A stretch of 64,000 nucleotides of DNA from Arabidopsis thaliana (lineage: Eukaryota > Streptophyta > Magnoliopsida > Brassicales > Brassicaceae): positions 16,499,261 to 16,563,260 of the forward strand of contig NC_003074.8 in assembly GCF_000001735.4 (NCBI RefSeq), in the 5' to 3' direction. A model generated the notes under the pieces. That model was not told the origin of the DNA and did not search any database. It saw only the letters and a program-made list of their open reading frames with translations. A program made the position numbers and the translations under genes. Positions 9,890 through 20,488 of the stretch are shown piece by piece (position 1 is the stretch's first letter; the number at the start of each line of letters is the position of its first letter).

Positions 9890-9974
9890 GTCAAAATCAG
9901 TTAAAATGCATGGGCCGACTAGATACAACCCATCAATTCTAATGGATTTGATGGGTTAAATGAGTTTTGATTAT
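9890..9974 (+). repeat. Direct repeat copy 2 flanking TCP16-derived debris
   Basis: This is a diverged copy of the 7998-8078 repeat in the same orientation (GTCAAAATCAGTTAAAATGC, CATGGGCCGA, GATGGGTT). The two copies enclose the promoter fragment and the domain-less TCP16 paralogue. Confidence 0.7.
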
Positions 9975-11779
9975 CTATATATTTTTGAAATACATTTTTA
10001 AAACAAACTTTTATTTTGGTAAATACTTACAGAGAATGCTTTTAATTATATTCATGTATTCAAACAACCTTACATTTCATTTTCTACTATCCATATAACC
10101 AAACACAAATAAAAGATATTAACATTAAATATAAAATTAGAAATATCCATATAATGTTCCATTACTAATAAAATACATATTTAGATGACTTTGGTAAGAT
10201 TAAAATAATGGTTCCCTTGAAAATGGTGGGTTTATGTCTAAAATGAGCCAATCAAACCCTCTAATATTCATTCTGCACAATTTAATATAAAACAAAAGTT
10301 TGAAACCAAATAAATTGTTTAAACTTATACCAATTGAAACACAAACTCAAAAGACTTCAAACTACATTGTGTTGAAGAGACAAGCTTTGAATCCGCTTTA
10401 ATGCATTATAAATCATCCTCTACTTCGATGCCTTCTAATTTTTTTCTCGTCATCAAGTTCTATATATATAAATCAAATTTATTTTTTTCTGAATTTTGAC
10501 ATGTATAAATCATATAAAAAAATCCTAAATAAACCTATTAATTTATTTTTTGTTCAAAACCTTTAAAAATATTCAGTAAATATTTTAATATTGAGGAAAA
10601 AAAAAAAAAACTCTATCTTACCAAGTCTAAAAGAGAAACAAATATTTTCTTAAAAGACTTTTGGGCTGGCCCAAGCCCTGTGAGGCTAGACCCCAAGAAT
10701 CCTTTAATCCTTTAGACTAAAATTTCCCAAGAAATTTCAAATTTCATCACTAAACTTTCTAAATATATTGTGACATTCCTCAGTTTATTCGAATAGGACC
10801 ATTAAAAAATTATATTAGGTTTTAAGTCATTAAATTAACTCATACTTGTGGACTCGCAAATATTATTTACCAGGATCATAGAATAATTAAAGATATTACA
10901 TAAAAATGATTTAAAATAAAAAGACACCCTAGAAATATACTTTAAAATTCAAATTATTGTAATTGTTTTTTTTTGTATAATTTCTAAGAATATTTATATT
11001 CACTTATTTTTCAAGAAAATAGGGAAGAATTTCAAAATAAATATCAAGATCAAAATGTATTTCAAACAAAGCTCAAAAAATTATTATTTCCAACTTTACT
11101 AAGGATAAGAGCAAGAAATTAGTTTATCAAAGGATAATCATGGCATTACCAGTTTCTATGTGTATCCGTTTTTATTTGACAACTATATACGCAAAAGTAA
11201 AACAAAATAAGTGAAAAAAGAAAAGAAATTTTCACATAAGTGGATGAAAAAAGAATTGCTCTCATGGTTTGTCAAAGTCAGATATGGTCTTTACCGTTTG
11301 TCTTTTCAGTTGTTTTCGGACCAAAATATCTTTAATGGGAGCAACCAAACTACACAGCACTTGATTTTGGTTTAGTTTCTATGATTCAGTTTTTTAAAAA
11401 AAAAAGAAAAAAAAAACTGAAACAAAGAAATCAAAGAAGAAGAAAAAGAGAAAGAGACGGAGAGATTTGAGAGACAAGTAGAAAGAAGTTCAAAATTCAT
11501 TATTCACTCCTTCATATTTCGACATCTCTCCATTGAACTCCAAAATTGAGAAACAAATTTCTTGTTTTCAGAGATGAACAAAATGCAAAAAAAAAGTTCA
11601 TAGATTCAAACACTTTAGCTTTTTAAACTAAATATATTCTAGGTTTACAAGATTTATTTATAAATAGTAATTTTTGAGAAACTGATAAAGATGACCGCAA
11701 AATTAGGTTTGCAGAAAAGGATACACATGTTGGAGATGACTGGAAAATTACAATTATACCCTTCATCGAATTTTTTCTG
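9975..11779. other. AT-rich intergenic DNA, no gene seen
   Basis: I see no coding frame, RNA gene or element ends here. A purine-rich run of A and G (about 11395-11475) is the only compositional landmark. Confidence 0.6.
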
Positions 11780-12850
11780 TGTACGTATATTCAATTACAG
11801 TGTACGTACACGAAATTATTTATTGGGACGTATATGAGACGATTTCTAATAACTCAAGCTATTTTATTACGTATTCTTATATCTCAATAATCTCAATACA
11901 TACATAATAATTAAATAAAAATAGATGGTGAAATAATGTTTGTTCCTCATATTGAACAGTTATATACGTATATGTGTAATAATGTACGTACATTTTTGTT
12001 GGTAAATGAATGTATGTACATGTGTAATAATATACGTACATCTTTGTTTGTGAATTGAATTATCAAGAAAAATTTATTGATACAATATTAAACCAATATT
12101 GGTAGTGGCTGAGATAAGACATTGTTTGTTGTATGACTTTTCTGTTCTTAAAAACACTTCTCAATCTATAGTGTACGTACATTGGTACAAACCATGTTGA
12201 CACATACTTCTTAGAGTCATAGCTGGTGTACGGTCACCCGAGTGAGAAATGTTATCTCCGCGAGGTACACGTTGACTTGTGTACGTACACTCTGCCAATA
12301 GACGACTGAATTCCCCTGGTGTGAGAATGACGTTCTCCTCAACATTCCCTATTCCATATTCTTCTACAATTACATCGTTCTACTTGTTATAATCATAATC
12401 TTCGCCACTAATTTCACTACCGTCAATAGTATGATCGAGGGTACTTCCCCCAATAGATCCATCGTCACCCTAATAAGCATCATACCCATCACCATCTTCG
12501 TTGTCCCCCTCCTCTTCATCCTCATCTGTTTTATCGTCTTCAACGTCGTCTTGCTCATCTACGACCTCATTATTTTCATCAACATTTGAAACACTATCAC
12601 ACACACAGTCACTTTCAGCATCGTCACCATGAGTTCTAGAGACATTATTTCCGAGTGTCTTGACGGTTGTAATAAAAGAGACAAACAAGTTGAGAGAAGG
12701 ATACTGACCACGAATAAAAAAGAACGTATTCAACCCCACTTGACTGTCAATGTAGACAGGAGGGCGTTTAGTATCTATCATCACTAACATCTCTCCCGGC
12801 TAGTGTACGTACAAATTCTGTGTACGTCATGTTTTCCTTAACACGTACAC
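11780..12850. repeat. Cluster of GTACGTAC palindromes
   Basis: The palindrome GTACGTAC occurs at 11802, 11984, 12173, 12281 and 12805, in several cases extended to GTGTACGTACAC (11800-11811, 12279-12290) or ATGTACGTACAT (11982-11993). Partial forms lie at 11781, 12033, 12231, 12821 and 12844. The cluster covers both the decayed transposase and DNA downstream of it. Confidence 0.85.
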
Positions 12851-12920
12851 ATCGACCAAACATGTCTTCTTTTAGTTCAAATTTCCATTCTTTTTCTTTG
12901 CATCTCCACTCACCGACCAT
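12150..12920 (-). pseudogene. Mutator/VANDAL-like transposase relic (N-terminal region)
   Basis: From an ATG at 12920 the minus strand reads MVGEWRCKEKEWKFELKED and then RCVRVKENMTYTEF, which resembles the N-terminus of VANDAL-type Mutator proteins. The frame slips near 12795. The next frame (12790 to 12470) continues with MIDTKRPPVYIDSQVG and then FIRGQYPSLNLFVSF, matching the MuDR-type N-terminal block, followed by a long Asp/Glu-rich linker (about residues 70-106). Beyond an in-frame TAG the same frame shows further plausible sequence (NVILTPGEFSRLLAEC) interrupted by another stop. The zinc finger and DDE core are absent. Family assignment rests on motif memory and is moderate. Confidence 0.6.
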
Positions 12921-13784
12921 AATAAATACGGGAATATCTATTACCCAACAGCATCATAAATTCAGGAGAAACCCATTAAATGCAACTGAAAACATGATTA
13001 TATCTACAAAAACAAATAGAATTTCGATATACATATTTATAAACATAAATATTTACACATTTAGCATTTTCAACCAACAAAATTAAAAATAAAATATTTC
13101 TGGGTTTTTCTATAAAAAAACAAAGTTGATTTCGAACACAATGAAGATCATAGTATGTTATAACAAAAAAATTCTTTAAAACTTCATTACTTATACGATA
13201 ATGCTTATCTTGGCTCCAAACTTCGTAAATAAACAAGATCAACACTTCTTGAGCATCAATGTACGTTCGCAATTAATGTTTGTTCCTGGATTCATCTTTA
13301 ACTCAACAATTATTATCAATAATTTTATAATATTATAACATGTAATGATGATTTTGCATTAATTATGACAAGAGTCACGTCTAAACTTTTTGGGTCATTA
13401 AATGTTGATGTCATTTCGTTTTTAATGGAAAAGATCTCTCTTCTAACTATATAGTCGCGCTCCTCAACGTGAAACAAAAATAACTTCAATTAAACCGGAA
13501 TAGTGTACCTAACTAAACCTGAATAACTAAACCGTACATTAAACAGTTTCTCAGCTGTAGCAGTAAGGACAAAATGGTCAAATTTCAGCTGAAAAGACAA
13601 AACGTGAAAACCACCTTTCACTTTGTCAATCATTGAAAATAAAACATGGTCAAAAGGTGTGACGCGCAAATTACCCAAAAAAAAACTCTTTTAAAAAGGT
13701 TCAAGGGAATGGAGACGCGAAAAGATTAATTATTCTCACAAAGATAAAGATCTGAGTTAACATAGAAAAAGATAAAGTCTATAC
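12921..13784. other. Intergenic DNA downstream of LAS1, no gene seen
   Basis: AT-rich spacer before the LAS1 stop codon. Short open stretches show no family resemblance. Confidence 0.6.
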
Positions 13785-16700
13785 TCACAAAGACAACATG
13801 AGTTTGCGGTATTCTCCAAGAGCCCAAATGGGGAATATGTTTCTATAAGCTGAGTAACTGATCATACAATTCCGATTAAAGACTCCTAGTATCTCCTGAA
13901 CAAAAAGTAAGAAGCAAATATAATCAATGAGGTTAGTGAAAACAAAACCTGTCTATGAATATAAAACATTTTACTCACTTGTTGTGGGTAATCTCCATCT
14001 TCCATCTGCGAGTTGATCAGCGATTTTGCCCCGCGATGCAATGGCATCGGATCTCTACTAGCCTTCAAACCCAAATTATGGATTAAGTAACACCTTGCAC
14101 CTAAGCAATAAGACATTCTATAGAGAAGGATGAAACTCACTTGTCCCGCTTCAATGAGAGCCAAGAGTGCCCATGATGTGTTCACAATATGCGATTTATT
14201 CCCAGGAAGATTGGTGTATACTTTGTTTTGGCAAGAAAGGTAGCTCTCTCCCCATCCACCACAACAAAGTTGTTTGGAGAGCAAGAAACCACAAGCTTTT
14301 CTAATACAAAGACTGCTCTCATATGTTTTGCCTGAAGCCAACATGCCTTTAATACCAAACCATGTTGCATAGGTGAAACACACTCCCCACGAGCCATACC
14401 TAAAAATTTATCAGCATACCGATAGAAAAATCACAACATATATATATATTAAAGTAAAAACCAACTTAGTAGCACTGACCATGAACCATCAGGAAGTTGT
14501 GTTTTTTCAATAAACTCAACTGCTTTGTTGATGCTTCCTACTATCTCCTTCCTCTTGTAGCTCGAATTTAACGTTGTGAATAACACGAGACCTTGGATGG
14601 CAGCTGACGTGCATTCTACGTATCTGTGGATTTTTAATCCTTCATCAACAAGAAATTGTTGTTTGAAATGGAATTTAGGTAATACTAGTTCGCATCTTAC
14701 TGATAATCTATGATGATATCCCCAAAAGTCTCTGATGGGTTGATAACCTGTTATGTATATGCGCATACAACAAATGATATGAGAGTCCACTAATCTTGTC
14801 TTGAATATAAGCATAACAAGAAGAAATGGTTTAACCTCTAGCTCGGGATATGATCTAGTTAGCTCATATGACGCAAATCCCCCATTCTTGTTCTGGAAGA
14901 AGTAAGCTTATAGAAAATGTATGTTAAAAAATATATCCGAAAATGCAGAAAGTATACCTGTAATGATAAGATAAAGTTTACAGCATCAACTAAATGCTCT
15001 TCAGGCATGGGTTCTCCAACTAAATTAACCGGCATTTGTGACAATAGCAACGCCGCCTATAACAAGAAATTTCAACATCTTTAGCTTGTTGAGAAAAAAA
15101 AAACATATGAGGAGATTAACAAAAAAACATGTAAGAGTTGCATATTTAGTTAAGTAACCTTCAAGGCTTCAGCAGTACAATCAGAGACAGGCCATGGATT
15201 GTCTCCAGTGGAGAAACCCCATCCTCCCTTGCACGGGTGTCGGTACCACAACCCCGGATCTCCACTTGTGTCTTTCCTTATCTATTTCAGGTTACGAAAC
15301 AAGAGATCAATGAAATAAATCAGATCACAAGAGAATATATAGTCTATATGATTAAGTGAACAAAGTACTTGAGTGTTCTTGATGTAGTTATGGGCTTTCT
15401 TAAGCATCAAACCATAGTCATCAACCAAATTCGTCGCCAAGATTGCTTGGACCGCTAAAGTCACGTCCCACAGCTGAGATCCGTTGTATCCCTATATGGA
15501 CATTATATACTTGTGAAATATGGTTCATATGGACCAAAAAAAAGAAGAAGAAGAATGATAATGTACCTGCATTTTCATTCCATCCTCAGCCACCCACAAA
15601 TAGTCTTTAATCCGCGAGAGGTGAGATTTAAATGCCTCGGAATTCGAGGACTCGACCCAACAACAAAGCATATTCAAGACCTTAAATCCCACACCAACCC
15701 AACATATATAGTGTTAGCCAAAATTAGTAATTTAAGTTTACTGGTGCATTGAGATATATGTAACCTACTTTGTTGACAGGACCGATACAAATATAGTGGC
15801 TGTTTTGGTCTTCATAGTGAATGTGTTGCATTACTGTCTGAAGAGCATGGTTTCTGAGGTTATTCAATGGCCATCTTTCAAGAAGAGGCTCTCCAAATTT
15901 ATTCAGACAACTCCAAAGGACGTCTTGAATCTTTGGATGTGGATAGTACAAGTCCTCCTACATTGATATATTAATGGACCAAAATCTAACAACAAAAACT
16001 TTTGAAAAAATCGCTCTACCTTGGCACATTGATTACGGGCGGTGTCCCAATCGATATGGTGATAAGGAATAGTGTAGAGCTCTCGTCGAAGCGATAAAAT
16101 AGTTCCATTAGTACGACAAACAAATCTTCTTCCATATAGATATGACATTGGAAGATAAACCATCCTACAATGGCACCACATTCGGCCCGGATGAAAAGGA
16201 AGACTATATGGAAGGAGCCATAGCTCTGGAGGTAAAGGATTGTTCCCACTCCACTCATAAGCTCCAAGAACCTGTTTCATATAAAATCAACAATTCATTA
16301 TGTGATTCGCGGGTCGCGGCAAAACCAGTACAAGATTGTGTTGTTGTTAACGTACGGAGAGCCAGAACTTGCCCCAGGAGGGAATAAAAGTGGCACCACC
16401 GTGGTGGTGAATCCAACTTCTAGCTGATTCCATGGCTCCATCTCCACCGTCTAATTCTTCCCCCATTAGTCTCAGTGCTACGTATGAGAGCACTGTACAA
16501 AACATGGTGCTATTCCCTTCTACGTGTAGTCCCCATCCTCCATCCTTGTTCTACACGTTATATCTTGTTCAAGTTAGGGCTTTTTTACCAACAAATAGAT
16601 TGGTTCTTTCACTACAAAAAGATTCAATATGTTTTCTTGATCTGAAACCTGATGGTTATAGAGATAACGACGAATCTCGATTTGATGTTGCGCAGTTAAA

Positions 16701-18262
16701 GTTCCATCCAAAACTTCCGTCACATATAAGCCGATCACCTGCGACAAAAATCATTACCGGTGTATGTTATGTAAGAACTTTCTTTGAAGCTTTTCAAAAC
16801 CTTGCACTGTTTAGTGTACAATCGCATTTTTTTTGAGGTTATTGTTACAAATTTCACATATATCATATCTATTTTTTGACACCACACATTTTTGTTTAAG
16901 AATTTCAATTTAGAGAGAAAGAATAATTAAAGAATTACCAGAGCAGGCAAGAGAAACAAAGGGCCACCATAATCACCAGGCCAAAAACCATCTTGTGATT
17001 GAAGTATTGAGTAGAATCTCAAACTTCTTCTTAATGTAACATTCACCACTTCTTCATTTATCAATCTTTCTTCCCCCTCTTTTACTTTCACTTGTGGAAG
17101 TCTCTCCATTCCTTTTCCTTTCTCTTTCCAACACTATACGTTCAAGTTCATGTTTATATTTCAATCCAGTATTGGATAAAGATTTTCACTTTCTTTTAAT
17201 TAAAATCTAATTTTCTCTAATTATACTTTAATAATCTAATAGCCTTGGAGATTAAGCTAATTTTTGTCACCGTTCATTTTTTTTTGTTCTTATTAATTAA
17301 GCTAATCTCATAGCCCATTTTGTTTTTATTCATAGCCAATCGTACATCTTTAAATTCGTTTAAAATCACAACCACTATTTTAAAGAACAAAGTATTATTT
17401 GAAATAGAAAAAATTATACTAATTACGTGATATTCACATTTTTTTGTTGTCAAACAATTTTCAAATCCTATCTTATCATATGTTTTGTCCATATATGTCT
17501 ACATAAATGACACGATCGGATCTTATTTTCTGAAACCCAAATAAGAAGTAAAGAACAATGACTTTGACTAAAAAACGTTAAATCTCGGCCTTACAGAAAT
17601 GTTGTAAACATGAAAGAACAAAATAAGGATGTGAGTGTTTTTATGCAGACTTATATGACTTTAAAATCACTAATGCATGATGGGATAAAATATCATTTTA
17701 AAGAATTTTTTTGTTTCTTAAAGTCTTCAAAACCTTTTAAAGTCAATATTCTAGTCACTCCCAAAATTAGCTGGCTTAAAAAAAACTAAGACATATCAAA
17801 ATATAATCGTCTCAAATTTTGAAATGTTCTATAGCCTTTACAGCTTTAATAAGTGACCTTTTACATGCAACTGTGGATCATGTGTTGTAAAAAAAGTAAT
17901 CTAAATTTCACAGTTAGAAATATGCTAGCCATGATTTATAAAACTAAGTAATAAAATTATCAAGTTTTGGGTGCACAAAATAAAATAAAATTTTATCAAG
18001 TTTAAAATCTGAATTTAAGATAGTTGCTGCTGTACCAATATGCGTTATAAGGAAAATGAAAAAAAAAATGTACCTGAAAACGGTAGAGAAGATCAGAACT
18101 ATGCTTAGAAGAAAACCGATTGAGAGTAAAGTTGCTACGAAGATGGTTAATGTGATGTCTCTCTTCAGAGGTTCCAAATTGGTTATCATATTCCCAAAAC
18201 TGTCTTCCAACATGTTGATTCACGCTCTCTTCGTCTCCTTCCGATAACTTTAACCTCCACAT
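13785..18262 (-). CDS. LAS1: LAS1, lanosterol synthase (oxidosqualene cyclase), 752 aa
   Basis: The enzyme cyclises 2,3-oxidosqualene to lanosterol at the ER membrane, a minor plant sterol route beside cycloartenol synthase. Sixteen minus-strand exons join without a break: 18262-18074, 17121-16939, 16738-16649, 16550-16356, 16271-16020, 15957-15769, 15680-15567, 15491-15369, 15281-15159, 15056-14958, 14892-14836, 14747-14701, 14623-14480, 14399-14141, 14062-13979, 13895-13785; all introns are GT-AG. The start [12 protein letters not shown] is typical of the family. The catalytic DCTAE motif is intact with Asp at residue 479, and Tyr406 (GYNGSQLWD) is present. The residues equivalent to cycloartenol synthase His477 and Ile481 are Asn473 and Val477 ([12 protein letters not shown]), the pair reported for plant lanosterol synthases. 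Several QW-type repeats are seen ([19 protein letters not shown]). Length fits the family (about 750-760). Intron 1 is unusually long at about 950 bp. Confidence 0.96.
17122..18073 (-). other. LAS1: Long first intron of LAS1
   Basis: This intron separates exon 1 (ending LYRFQ) from exon 2 (starting [12 protein letters not shown]). It is AT-rich and I see nothing else in it. Confidence 0.85.
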
Positions 18263-18950
18263 CTCTTTCTTTATCTATCTCTCCCTCGATCTTGAATGTG
18301 AGATTCTTTATATTAATGTTTAAAATAAAAAAGACAGCTCAAGAAGGCAAATCTATATGTGTTCAAGAGACGTAATGGACTCACCAATGCCGTGAAAAAT
18401 CTTGTTCACGTTGAAAGCAATGAAGCATGCAAGAAATTATGGATTTATTATTTAATCTAATTTTTTACGTGTAACTTATAATGTATATATGAAATTGTTA
18501 AATCACTGAAAGTGTTTTTGGTTTATATATGTGTTGTGATTACCAGATTTTATATAAGCAAATCAATGATTAAAATAACAATATGATCATTTTGTTGACG
18601 TATCAATCACCTATTTTTTGACGTTAAGTGCGAGATTGACCTAATAAAGACAAATTAGATTTAAAGGGATCTGTCACATGGAAGATAAAAGCATCTGTCT
18701 GTATTCACATGAAATAACATTCTCAATTTTTTTTTTATGTCGTAACTGAATAGCTGAGTATTCTATTCACATAAATTCCAGAATTAGGTTAGATTAATAT
18801 TAGTTTGTCACCGACGGTTTTCGAGTAATGCAAACCCGGGAGTTCAAAGTAGGTCGAGATTAAAGGCTAAACTGAAGTTTAAATATATAGCCACATTGAG
18901 AAATGAAATGAAAAGAAAAGAAGCGTAGTCCTAATTAGGCAACTTCATCG
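18263..18950. other. Upstream region of LAS1, no gene seen
   Basis: This is likely the LAS1 promoter and 5' UTR region. No clear TATA box or element could be assigned with confidence. Confidence 0.5.
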
Positions 18951-19104
18951 AAAGACCGCCATGTGAAAATTGGAGGTCGTGACCGTCTCATCCGGCTTCC
19001 GGTGAGTTGTGCTTCCCAAATATTTCAACTGACACAAAAACTCGGTTTCAAGATTGACAGCAAAATTGTTGGTTGCCTCTTCCACAATGCCTAGTTGGCC
19101 ATAG
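18951..19104 (+). pseudogene. TCP-domain relic related to TCP16
   Basis: The plus strand reads KDRHVKIGGRDRLIRLPVSC and then QIFQLTQKLGFKIDSKIVG, closely matching the TCP domain of TCP16 ([20 protein letters not shown] in TCP16). A TAG at 19092-19094 stands where TCP16 has Glu in NAEPAI, and the next codons (LAIE) still resemble it. Neither a start codon nor the C-terminal half follows. It is a truncated duplicate and not simply the missing half of the 8.8-kb relic, because that one lies upstream on the same strand. Confidence 0.88.
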
Positions 19105-19334
19105 AAATTAAAATGATAGCTTTCTCGACATTTTAGAAGAGGGTCTTACTGTTAGTTTTGAAGTCAAGTTTTTTTTTGTCGACTAAAATAATTGAAAGCA
19201 CAGTTAACTGGAAACCGAATACGGCTACCAAGACAATCCAAATTTCTCATAACAGTCTTTGGATGAATTTGTCTTTCGATGAACAAAACTATGATTATTG
19301 TAAATTTTATTTTTCTCAATCAATTTTTTTGGTC

Positions 19335-20020
19335 TATTGTTTCTTTTGTAAATGGATGTGAAAACATAGTTTTCTTTTACTTGGTTTGCATAGAACATTT
19401 ACATATAAAAAACTACTCGATTTCTCTCTACTTACTGATGGTAAGTTTGTGGAACTTATCCACAAACTTCATTGACCAAAAAGATCATAATAACTTCAAA
19501 GTAAGAACAAGAAGTTATACAAACAGCTCATACAGTATTCATGCATCTTATCTTCTTCTTCTTTTTTAAATGTTATATCTTACTTAAAATAAAATAAAAA
19601 TTGGTTTTTTTTACAAAAATAGATGATAACATCAAGTTTATTTCTGTATAATATTTTGTTACCATTTAGTGTTACTGATTTTCTAGTAATAATTATTTAT
19701 TTTTTCAAATATTTTATTCTCTCTCTATTGTTTTGTTTTTGTAAATGGATGTGGACAAATTATTTTCCTTGACTTTATTGATATAGAAGATTTACATACC
19801 AAAGATATTAAGTACTCCATTTCTTTCCTAAACTTACTGACCATAAATATTATAATAAATTCAAAGTAAGTAAAAATAAGAATACAACTAGGTAATATGT
19901 TTAATACATTTTATCCAAAGATATTCATGAAATCTTATCTTATTTTTATTTTATATTCTATCTTACTTACAAAACTATGACAAAATGGACTTTCTTACAA
20001 GTATAGATGATAACACCAAA
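19335..20020 (+). repeat. Diverged tandem duplication, period about 400 bp
   Basis: Two stretches (about 19335-19640 and 19736-20020) share a series of blocks in the same order: TTGTAAATGGATGTG, CATTTACATA, ACTTACTGA, TTCAAAGTAAG, CTTATCTT and ATAGATGATAACA. They have diverged by many substitutions and small indels. No coding content is seen. Confidence 0.65.
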
Positions 20021-20488
20021 CTAGGGGATAATCGGGGGTACGACCGGGTAATATATGACAGCTAATATATTTCGGCTATCAAAAAATCAACTTATGTGTC
20101 ATCAACTTGTTATGTGATTATAAATATAATAAAAACTATTGCTTTCAATTAAACGATCTCTTACGTATTTAACTATTTATACATAATTAAAATTCTCATA
20201 ATTTTTTTCTTTTTTAGATTAGTTCATAATTTTTTTGCTTTTTAGATTAGTTCATGAACTTATAAGTTCTTCTCAAAAGAATTAGTCTACCAAACCAAAT
20301 ATTCCTAACTTGTACTTCTTTCTGGGACTTAATTGGCATTTCTACGACACACCAATACTCTATGATTTATATAACTCTTTGCTTTTTATTCTTGGAATTA
20401 AACATGGATCATCATTTCCTAAAATTAATAAAGGCAGATAACGTACATTTTCCTCTGTGCAAAACGTTTTAATTTTGCTATATACATA
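20021..20488. other. AT-rich spacer, possible minus-strand Helitron 3' end at its left edge
   Basis: CTAG at 20021-20024 with an ACCCGGTCGTACCCCCG-like stretch on the minus strand has the look of a Helitron 3' terminus, but the hairpin is poor and no 5' end was found. Otherwise nothing is seen. Confidence 0.3.

Noticed and set aside
13490..13678. Minus-strand open frame of 62 codons downstream of LAS1
   Set aside because: LAS1 ends cleanly at 13785; this frame has no homology and lies in the spacer.
16142..16836. Plus-strand open frames across LAS1
   Set aside because: They are antisense shadows of LAS1 exons 3-5, whose own frame is conserved and continuous.
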